Under the pieces are notes generated by a model, which was not told the DNA's origin, did no database searches, and was given only the letters and a program-made list of their open reading frames with translations. A program made the translations under genes and the position numbers. DNA of 38,632 nt, taken from contig WRHO01000016.1 of NCBI GenBank assembly GCA_009783205.1, positions 1 to 38,632 of the forward strand, given 5' to 3'. Positions 16,423 to 22,879 of this stretch are shown here, in pieces. Source of the DNA: Oscillospiraceae bacterium. GTDB lineage: Bacteria > Bacillota > Clostridia > Oscillospirales > Ruminococcaceae. Numbering within the stretch: the stretch's first letter is position 1; each line of letters starts with the position of its first letter.

Positions 16423-17400
16423 ATGCCGGAATTTCAATCGTATAATAAGAAGAATAAAGGCTTGCGGCAATCGGATAACGGTCGCCCCGAGCCGTTTGCG
16501 GCGGAGCGCAAGCCCGTACCGCTCAAAATCCCGCGCAAGCGTAAGCCGATGCGCGGGACAAGCACAGACGTCAATATAAGAAACATTTCGAGCGCGCATA
16601 ACGGAAAACGGCGGGTTAGACAAAGCTATGTAATCCACGCCGCATTAACCGCAATTTTGTTTATAGGGGTAGTCGCCTTACTTTCGGTAACCGTTTTGTT
16701 TAATGCGGACGAGGTGATAATAAGAGGAGAAAGCTTGTACTCCGACGAAGAAATATTGGCGGCGGGAGAGATAGAAACCGGAGTAAACTTAATAAGGTTT
16801 AATAACGAACGGGCAGAAGACGCTATAATTAATTCGTTGGTATGTCTTGACGGGGTTGAGGTTAAAAAGAAGTTTCCCGCCTCAATAATAGTCACGGTTG
16901 AACCCGCAGAAAGGGTGTTCAGCGTTAAGAATCAAAAAACATATCTCGAAATCTCACATAAAGGGCGGATTATTAATATTAATCAAAAACGCCCCGAAGG
17001 TTTGGTTATTAACGGAATCGTATTGTCATCTAAAGAGGAAAAACCCGCAGAAATAGGTGACGCTCTCGAGGGGATACTCGAGGTCAATAATGACGGCGAG
17101 GTTAGCGAGGAAGAGGTTGAGAAAATAAGGCTTATTTTTGAATTAGTCGAATTAATAGGGAAACACGAGCTCGACGAAATAGTAAGTATTGATGTAAAAG
17201 ACAGGTTTGATTTAAAAATGCTCAACACCGGCGAGGTACACGCCGGAAAGGTAGAGGTGAAGCTCGGAACGCCGACACAGCTCGATGAAAAGCTCGCGAT
17301 TGCTTCAAAAATAATCGCCGAGCAAATAGAGGGAAACGAAAACGGCACCTTACGTGTTTCATCATTGCGTAAAGCTTCATTTAACCCAAAGGTCGGTTAA
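16423..17400 (+). CDS. ftsQ: FtsQ/DivIB cell-division protein
   Basis: The 325-residue bitopic protein has a long basic cytoplasmic tail (about 1-67, IPRKRKPMRG), one membrane helix (about 71-92, AALTAILFIGVVALLSVTVLF), a POTRA domain (NADEVIIRGESLYSDEEILAAG to VEVKKKFPASIIVTVEPAERVF) and a C-terminal FtsQ/DivIB beta domain. It recruits FtsL/DivIC partners at the septum. GGGAGAAG precedes the ATG. It is followed by a strong hairpin and by the separate ftsZ promoter. Confidence 0.88.
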   Translation: MPEFQSYNKKNKGLRQSDNGRPEPFAAERKPVPLKIPRKRKPMRGTSTDVNIRNISSAHNGKRRVRQSYVIHAALTAILFIGVVALLSVTVLFNADEVIIRGESLYSDEEILAAGEIETGVNLIRFNNERAEDAIINSLVCLDGVEVKKKFPASIIVTVEPAERVFSVKNQKTYLEISHKGRIININQKRPEGLVINGIVLSSKEEKPAEIGDALEGILEVNNDGEVSEEEVEKIRLIFELVELIGKHELDEIVSIDVKDRFDLKMLNTGEVHAGKVEVKLGTPTQLDEKLAIASKIIAEQIEGNENGTLRVSSLRKASFNPKVG

Positions 17401-17406
17401 AGTTTG

Positions 17407-17460
17407 AATAAAAGCTGGCAGGGGTGGCTCTGCCGCCCCGAAGCTAGATAGGCTTTTATT
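17407..17460 (+). other. Two-tier stem-loop between ftsQ and ftsZ
   Basis: AATAAAAGC (17407-17415) pairs with GCTTTTATT (17452-17460); inside, GGGGTGGC (17421-17428) pairs with GCCGCCCC (17432-17439) over a TCT loop with one G-T pair. The start is 6 bases after the ftsQ stop. There is only a weak T-run, so it may be a terminator/attenuator of the upstream operon, an RNA-stability element or a structured small RNA. Confidence 0.7.
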
Positions 17461-17461
17461 C

Positions 17462-17502
17462 GTAGAGGTTTTGTGTCTCGGAAAGAAATGGTCATAACAA
17501 TG
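17462..17502 (+). repeat. CTCGGAAAG-N14-ATGG element, copy 2
   Basis: CTCGGAAAG at 17477-17485 is followed after 14 bases by ATGG (17500). The upstream flank (AGAGGTTTTGTG) matches that of copy 3 (AGAGCTTTTTGTG). Here the ATG opens only a seven-codon frame (stop TAA 17521-17523). Confidence 0.5.
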
Positions 17503-17598
17503 GCAAGCGTAACCGTTATATAAAACGGGCATTTACCTATATATAGCGACATTTTTCTTATATAATACTAAATGTAAAAAAATATTTTCAAAAAACAC

Positions 17599-17627
17599 TT
17601 GAAAAGTTTATAATAATTTGGTATAAT
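17599..17627 (+). promoter_or_regulatory. ftsZ promoter
   Basis: TTGAAA (17599-17604), 17-base spacer and TATAAT (17622-17627) with a TGG extended -10. Transcription would start near 17634, giving ftsZ its own supply of message. The leader has a doubled AAAAAGTTCC (13 bases apart) and the small hairpin TTCCTAAGGAA. Confidence 0.85.
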
Positions 17628-17681
17628 TAAAAAAGTTCCATGAAAAAGTTCCTAAGGAATGAAAACACGGAGGAGTATAAA

Positions 17682-18896
17682 ATGGCGAAGTTCGAGATTG
17701 TTAATGACGAAATAGATGAAATAGACGAGCTTGAGGAAGCGGTGTACGATGTCGGTATAGAGGTGATAGGTGTAGGCGGCGGCGGCGGAAACGCCCTCGA
17801 ATACATGGCTAAAAACGGCATTGACGGTGTTGAATATATAGTTGTTAATACCGACGTTCCCGCTTTAAAGAGTAAGGATAAGCGACTCATGCGGCGTCTT
17901 CAGATAGGTAAGAAAAAGACAAAAGGGCGCGGCGCGGGCGGTAATCCCGAGGTCGGCTGTGAATCGGCACAAGAGGACAGGGAAGAACTTATAAAAATGC
18001 TCGAAGGCGCGACTATGGCGTTTATTTCTGCGGGAATGGGCGGCGGAACGGGGACGGGTGCCGCTCCGGTAATAGCCGAAATTTCAAAGGAACTCGGTAT
18101 TCTCACAATAGGGGTCGTAACAAAGCCGTTCGATTTTGAACGTCAACAAAAAATGAACACCGCCCTTAAAGGTATAGTAGAAATGCGTAAACACGTAGAC
18201 GCGTTGATTATTATTCCTAACCAAAAGCTCCTCACGATTAATGAAAAAGCCATCAATATAAAAGCCGCATTTGAAATGGTTGACGATGTGCTTTATAAAG
18301 TAGTCAAGAGTATTTCCGACGTTTTAAACAATACGTCGTACATTAATGTGGATTTCTCCGACTTAGAAACAATATTGAAGGATTCGGGCGACGCACATAT
18401 CGCAATAGGTGAGGCGACCGGCGATAATAAGGTTGAAGAAGCGGTTCAACAGGTTATAAACAGCCCGCTTTTAGAAACATCAATCAATAATGCCGGTAAA
18501 ATGCTTGTACACATTACTATGTCGGACGACGGACTTCTCGAGGACGTTGAAGAGGTTGGCGCAAAGCTTACCGCGGCGGCGCACCCCGATGTTGAGATTA
18601 TAACCGGTTGCGAGTTGAGCAGCGATACTAAAGATACAATAACGGTAACTGTTGTGGCGACCTCATTCCGTGAGGAGGCGGGGAACGCCAAAACGAAACA
18701 AACGTCAGAATCGAGATATGCATCCGAGCCTATTGATAAAGGAAGCACGCAACAGCTTAGGGACGCACATTCGACGTTTTTCCCCGACGGCGACACAACT
18801 CGCGCAGTGCCGCTCGAAAAGTTTATCACACAAAACTTGGAGGATACCGCCGAAGACGACCCGTATCAAGCTTTGGAAGAGATATTCAGAAAATAG
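17682..18896 (+). CDS. ftsZ: Tubulin-like division GTPase FtsZ
   Basis: ATG 17682, with CGGAGGAG 6 bases upstream, is preferred to ATG 17640, which lies almost at the predicted transcript start. The 404-residue protein forms the Z ring. Seen: an acidic N-terminal arm ([13 protein letters not shown]), the first GTP loop [19 protein letters not shown], the tubulin signature [29 protein letters not shown] and the T7 loop [11 protein letters not shown]. The N-terminal segment and the T7 sequence are slightly diverged. After a Ser/Thr-rich linker the tail ends [13 protein letters not shown], a weak match to the usual C-terminal FtsA/SepF-binding peptide. No ftsA is in the cluster. Confidence 0.97.
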   Translation: MAKFEIVNDEIDEIDELEEAVYDVGIEVIGVGGGGGNALEYMAKNGIDGVEYIVVNTDVPALKSKDKRLMRRLQIGKKKTKGRGAGGNPEVGCESAQEDREELIKMLEGATMAFISAGMGGGTGTGAAPVIAEISKELGILTIGVVTKPFDFERQQKMNTALKGIVEMRKHVDALIIIPNQKLLTINEKAINIKAAFEMVDDVLYKVVKSISDVLNNTSYINVDFSDLETILKDSGDAHIAIGEATGDNKVEEAVQQVINSPLLETSINNAGKMLVHITMSDDGLLEDVEEVGAKLTAAAHPDVEIITGCELSSDTKDTITVTVVATSFREEAGNAKTKQTSESRYASEPIDKGSTQQLRDAHSTFFPDGDTTRAVPLEKFITQNLEDTAEDDPYQALEEIFRK

Positions 18897-18918
18897 AAAG
18901 CTATAACGAGATATTTAA

Positions 18919-18941
18919 GGGGACGATTGTTTATCGTCCCC
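18919..18941 (+). terminator. Stem-loop after ftsZ
   Basis: GGGGACGA (18919-18926) pairs with TCGTCCCC (18934-18941), loop 7. It lies 22 bases after the stop, where the convergent gene also ends. No clear T-tract follows, so termination strength is unsure. Confidence 0.6.
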
Positions 18942-18992
18942 TGTACTATGAAAATGTCAAGGGAGCTTTCAAGTTGATTTTTCTAAATTGCG

Positions 18993-19032
18993 TATACCGC
19001 TTAACTATTAGATTTGATAGTTAAGCGGTATA
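18993..19032 (-). terminator. Perfect 16-bp hairpin over the stop codon of the ECF gene
   Basis: TATACCGCTTAACTAT (18993-19008) is exactly complementary to ATAGTTAAGCGGTATA (19017-19032) around an 8-base loop. Read on the - strand it covers the last codons and the stop of the ECF S component. No proper T-run follows, so it may protect the 3' end or act as a terminator without a U-tract. Confidence 0.6.
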
Positions 19033-19558
19033 ACACGGGGATAATGATTAAAGCTAACCCGCCGCCGATTATCGCCGTAAACAATTGTGGGAAGGAAAAC
19101 GGTATCACCATTGGCGCGGGGAGTATTTCAAACAATTCGACCGCAATTTTTACAACGCCGGTGTATAATACGCCGAATTTTATTACAGCCGCCGTCACGA
19201 GCGCGATTATACGAACCGCTAATACAGAATAGCCCTTTAGTTCCTTCCTTTCGGTCAAGCTCCAAACAGTAACCAACGCTATGTTCCCGAGTATAAGGAA
19301 CGGAACCAATATCCAGTTGGGCGTAATATTAAGGAGAGCCGCCATGAACGGCGAAATCGCCGCAACGCACAACCCCGTCCGAAAAGAACAGACGGTTGCG
19401 GCTATAATCAAAATGAAATTGACCCCGCTCCCCGTTACAAGCGTCGTCGCGGGGAAGAGTATTCTCGAGAACCATTGCCACGCCACCAATAACGCGATAA
19501 ACAATGCGGATTGAGTTACCCACAATATTTTTTTATGATTTTTCATGTGCTTAACCAT
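19001..19558 (-). CDS. ECF-transporter substrate-binding (S) component
   Basis: The frame extends upstream to 19678, but the probable start is ATG 19558 (MVKHMKNHKK) or ATG 19546, with AAGAAGGG just upstream; 185 residues from 19558. There are about six membrane helices, starting KILWVTQSALFIALLVAWQWF, with short loops and no ATP-binding domain, which is the pattern of a vitamin-specific S component of energy-coupling-factor importers. The ligand cannot be read from sequence. The EcfA/EcfT partners are not in the window. It is divergent from the Crp/Fnr regulator and may be controlled by it. Confidence 0.75.
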   Translation of the reverse strand: MVKHMKNHKKILWVTQSALFIALLVAWQWFSRILFPATTLVTGSGVNFILIIAATVCSFRTGLCVAAISPFMAALLNITPNWILVPFLILGNIALVTVWSLTERKELKGYSVLAVRIIALVTAAVIKFGVLYTGVVKIAVELFEILPAPMVIPFSFPQLFTAIIGGGLALIIIPVLYRLTIKSNS

Positions 19559-19565
19559 TCCCTTC

Positions 19566-19603
19566 TTATACAATAATAACGCGAATACTTTATACAATAA
19601 TAA
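19566..19603. promoter_or_regulatory. Paired 14-bp direct repeat in the divergent intergenic region
   Basis: TTATACAATAATAA occurs at 19566-19579 and again at 19590-19603, 24 bp apart. It lies between the ECF start and the Crp/Fnr gene and could be a binding site or part of the - strand promoter. Confidence 0.45.
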
Positions 19604-19624
19604 AATGAATATTACAAAAAATAT

Positions 19625-19638
19625 GTTGCCTGTGCAAC
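19625..19638. promoter_or_regulatory. GTTGC-N4-GCAAC dyad, candidate Crp/Fnr autoregulatory site
   Basis: The 5-4-5 perfect inverted repeat has the same architecture as the Fnr box (TTGAT-N4-ATCAA) and lies 17 bases upstream of the regulator's start, partly overlapping its leader. Confidence 0.5.
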
Positions 19639-19654
19639 TGAAAGGAAATAAATT

Positions 19655-20323
19655 TTGGATTATAATGAAATAGGACAAACGGAGCTTTTTCGCGGGTTGT
19701 CAATGTCCGACGTAAAGAAGCTGTGCGATTGTTTGGGGGCGAGTATCCGCAATTATAAAAAGGGAGAGACGGTTGTCCGTGAGGGGGAGACATTAAAGCG
19801 ATTCGGTGTAGTATTGGGCGGAAAGGCAAGCTCGTACAAGACCGACGCGTCGGGAAAGGTGTTCACCGTTTCGGTTATAAATGAGGGCGGATACATAGGC
19901 GTTTTGCTCGCGGGCGGCACCGGTTCGGACGAGCATAACAGGTTCAGCCCGGTGACGGTCACGGCAAGGGACAGGCTTACTGTGCTTTTTATCCCCGTGG
20001 ACAGGCTTATTCGCCAATGCTCAAGCAACTGTCGGTTACATACAATCGTTATCGGAAATTTTATAAGCGGGATTTCTGAAAAAGCAATGCAGCTTTATGA
20101 GCGCATTGATTGTCTTATAAAGCCGACGGTTCGCGAAAAGGTTATGAATTTCTTAGATGAACGGTGTAAACGCTCTCAAACCGCTAAAATTAATATCGAA
20201 TTTAACAGAGAGGGCTTAGCCGAATACCTTAACATAGAGCGAAGCTCGCTTTCGCGGGAGTTATCAAGAATGAAAAATGACGGTATTATTGATTATAATA
20301 AAAATACATTTACCCTTTTATAG
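19655..20323 (+). CDS. Crp/Fnr-family transcription regulator
   Basis: Start is TTG 19655 with AAAGGAAA about 8 bases upstream; no other start fits. The 222-residue protein has an N-terminal cyclic-nucleotide-type beta-roll (about 8-130, ETVVREGETLKRFGVVLGGKASSY) and a C-terminal winged helix (FNREGLAEYLNIERSSLSRELSRMK). Conserved cAMP contacts and Fnr-type Cys ligands are not evident, so the signal is unknown. It may control the divergent ECF gene and itself through 19625-19638. A - strand frame opposite it is a shadow. Confidence 0.9.
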   Translation: MDYNEIGQTELFRGLSMSDVKKLCDCLGASIRNYKKGETVVREGETLKRFGVVLGGKASSYKTDASGKVFTVSVINEGGYIGVLLAGGTGSDEHNRFSPVTVTARDRLTVLFIPVDRLIRQCSSNCRLHTIVIGNFISGISEKAMQLYERIDCLIKPTVREKVMNFLDERCKRSQTAKINIEFNREGLAEYLNIERSSLSRELSRMKNDGIIDYNKNTFTLL

Positions 20324-20476
20324 TAATATTTGACAAAAACTAATTAAAAAGTTTGTATGATTTGTAGAAAATGTGAATTTCCTCTTTTAATTTTATTTGT
20401 TTTGATGTATAATCAATAGTGTCGTTTAAATGTTGATAAAAATAACACAGAAAAATTTATATAGAGGGCTTTCAAT

Positions 20477-21556
20477 ATGAAAAAGGTAGAAAAAAAGCGA
20501 AAATCGCTGTTTATTGTTGATGATAACCTCACCAACTTGAATATTGCTCGCGATATTTTATCTAAGGAGTATAATGTTATAACGATTCCTTCGGCGATGA
20601 AAATGTTTGAAATGCTCAATAAAACTATCCCCGATATAATCCTTTTGGATATAGAGATGCCGGAGATGAATGGTTATGACGCTATAAAAATACTCAAAGC
20701 CGACGAGAATTATAAACATATCCCCGTTATATTCATAACGGTAAGGGGGGACAGTGCGAGCGAACTCGCCGGGCTTTCATTGGGCGCGGTGGATTATATT
20801 TCTAAACCGTTTGCGCCGCAATTGCTCGCTAAGCGGATAGAGATTCACGCAACCCTTAAAACACAAAAGGAACAGCTTATACATTATAACGATAACCTCA
20901 ACGAAATGGTAAACGATAAGGTTAAAGAAATAATAGGGCTGCAGGACGTTATAATCGGCACAATTGCCGAGCTTTTAGAGTGTAGAGATTATACAACAAG
21001 CGGCCATATTTCGCGAACCGAAAACTACTTAAAAATCTTTTTGGACGCGCTCGGTAAAAGCGATTTGTACAAGGAACAGGTTGACGGGTGGAGATTTGAA
21101 GCTATTATGCAGTCGTGTAAGCTTCACGATTTGGGGAAAATCGCCGTTCGGGACAGCGTTTTGAAAAAAACCTCAAAGCTTACCGAGGAAGAATTTGAGG
21201 AAATTAAGGCACACGCGGCGTTCGGCGTCGAAGTAATTGAGAAAATTCAAAAAAACGCAAAGGACAGCGCGTTTCTTGAACACGCGAGAATATTTGCGGG
21301 TACGCATCACGAAAAATGGGACGGAACGGGTTATCCTAAGGGACTTAAGGGCGAGAACATTCCGCTTCAGGGGCGATTAATGGCAATAGCGGACGTTTAT
21401 GACGCGCTTATATCCGAGCGACCCTATAAAAAAGCCTTCCCGCACGAGGACGCGGTAAAGATTATTTCCGAAGGGCGGGGTACCTATTTTGACCCTAATT
21501 TAGTCGATGTATTTTTAAAGTTAGAGGGCGATTTTAAAGAAGTGAGCAGAGATTAG
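20477..21556 (+). CDS. Response regulator with HD-GYP c-di-GMP phosphodiesterase output
   Basis: The 359-residue protein has an N-terminal receiver (about 10-125) with the DD pair of VDDNLTNLNIARD, phosphoacceptor Asp58 (LLDIEMPEMNGY) and the Lys of YISKPFAP. It continues through a coiled linker into an HD-GYP domain (about 155-345) with His217-Asp218 in KLHDLGKIAV, HHEKWDGTGYPKGLKG (GYP 285-287) and RLMAIADVYDALISERPYK. It should break down c-di-GMP when phosphorylated. The leader has only a weak AGAGGG. The FIST and hybrid kinase genes follow closely. TTGACA at 20330 and TATAAT at 20408 occur upstream but are not spaced as one promoter. Confidence 0.93.
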   Translation: MKKVEKKRKSLFIVDDNLTNLNIARDILSKEYNVITIPSAMKMFEMLNKTIPDIILLDIEMPEMNGYDAIKILKADENYKHIPVIFITVRGDSASELAGLSLGAVDYISKPFAPQLLAKRIEIHATLKTQKEQLIHYNDNLNEMVNDKVKEIIGLQDVIIGTIAELLECRDYTTSGHISRTENYLKIFLDALGKSDLYKEQVDGWRFEAIMQSCKLHDLGKIAVRDSVLKKTSKLTEEEFEEIKAHAAFGVEVIEKIQKNAKDSAFLEHARIFAGTHHEKWDGTGYPKGLKGENIPLQGRLMAIADVYDALISERPYKKAFPHEDAVKIISEGRGTYFDPNLVDVFLKLEGDFKEVSRD

Positions 21557-21592
21557 ACCTCCACGGAAACTAAACTCTTGAGAGGAAAGTGT

Positions 21593-22831
21593 ATGATAAA
21601 ATCATATGTTATTACTATAGACGAAATAGATAATCCGACAAAAGCCGCGGAAATATTTAAAAAAGAATTAGAGGGAATTACTTTGCTCTCGAATACCTTA
21701 GGGATAGTTTCGACTCATTCCGACGCGGTTTATTCGGGGGTTTATGACGCTATCTGTAAGGCGTCGCCTTTTCCGTTGACGGGCATTACCTGCGGTTCGC
21801 AAATCGCCAACGGTCAAATCGGCGCGTATATATTCTCCATAACGCTTCTTACCGGGGATAATTTTCATTTTGTCTGCGGGCATACCGAAAGTATCTCCGA
21901 AAGCAAAAAAGACGGAGCGATTTTGTCAAAGGAGCGTTATCTTTCATTGCGGGCAGATATGAGCGAAATCCCCAATTTAGCGTTAATGTATACGCCTTTT
22001 GCGGAAAATCGGTTTACCGGAGAATACATAGACGCGATAACCGCGGTTAGTCCCGAGCTTCCGATGTTCGGTGGAGTCGCAAGCAGTAAAAGCACCTATG
22101 ACGACCCCGACGGCAACCCGCAAAACGGGAATTTGACCTTATGCGGCGGCGAAATATTCACCGATTCTGCGGTTATTGTACTCATTTCCGGCGATTTTGC
22201 ACCTAAATTTTTTGTTAGCTCGTTTACGGAGGATGCGTTTTTAGCGGAAAACATCGGAGTGGTTACAAAATGCGATAAAAATAAGCTAAAGGAAATAAAC
22301 TGTGTTAACGCAACCGATTTTTTAAAGAAGTTTGGGTTTGACGAGAATATTGAATCGAGCTATAGCGACATTAATGAAGGGCTTATGGCGGTGACCTTTG
22401 TTCTCGATTGCGGAATTGATTGTGAGTTTGATTGCGGCGATGACTGTGATGTAGCGAATCATGTTCTTTCGCGCGCGCCGGTTGAGATTAACGATAAAGA
22501 GGTCGTCTGCGCGGGAATCATCAAGGAGGGGGCGCATATTTCCATTGCTATGTCTACCCCGACGGCGGTAATCGACACCGCGACGGAGATGATTGACAAT
22601 ATTATAAGCACCGGCGGCGCAACCGCTTTAATATACTCTTGTTCCGGGAGACAGGTGGGGCTTTATACAAAGCCTATGGAGGAGCTCGAGATGTTTAACG
22701 AGCGGCTCACCGGTAAGGTTAATTACAGCGCGGTGTATACGGGCGGGGAGATTTGTCCGACCTGTGTCAACGAACACCGCGCAAATAACAACGAACACAA
22801 TCAAACCTTGGTCGCTTGTGTTCTTGTCTGA
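21593..22831 (+). CDS. FIST-domain sensory protein
   Basis: The 412-residue protein lacks a signal peptide and should be cytoplasmic. The N-terminal part (about 1-230) matches the FIST N layout (TGITCGSQIANGQIG, FGGVASS) and the C-terminal half the FIST C layout ending in YTGGEICPTCVNEHRANN and HNQTLVACVL. FIST domains are thought to sense small ligands such as amino acids in signalling proteins. ATG 21593 is chosen over TTG 21578, which lies before the GAGAGGAAAG ribosome site. Seven bases after its stop begins the upstream region of the kinase gene, so it is probably the sensor for that kinase. Confidence 0.85.
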   Translation: MIKSYVITIDEIDNPTKAAEIFKKELEGITLLSNTLGIVSTHSDAVYSGVYDAICKASPFPLTGITCGSQIANGQIGAYIFSITLLTGDNFHFVCGHTESISESKKDGAILSKERYLSLRADMSEIPNLALMYTPFAENRFTGEYIDAITAVSPELPMFGGVASSKSTYDDPDGNPQNGNLTLCGGEIFTDSAVIVLISGDFAPKFFVSSFTEDAFLAENIGVVTKCDKNKLKEINCVNATDFLKKFGFDENIESSYSDINEGLMAVTFVLDCGIDCEFDCGDDCDVANHVLSRAPVEINDKEVVCAGIIKEGAHISIAMSTPTAVIDTATEMIDNIISTGGATALIYSCSGRQVGLYTKPMEELEMFNERLTGKVNYSAVYTGGEICPTCVNEHRANNNEHNQTLVACVLV

Positions 22832-22879
22832 GAATTATTGGTGATTCCTATACCACTTAACGAAAGGGGGGAGAGCGAG

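Noticed and set aside
18646-18906. Second + frame inside ftsZ (18652-18906)
   Set aside because: ftsZ is intact in its own frame and the other has no ribosome site.
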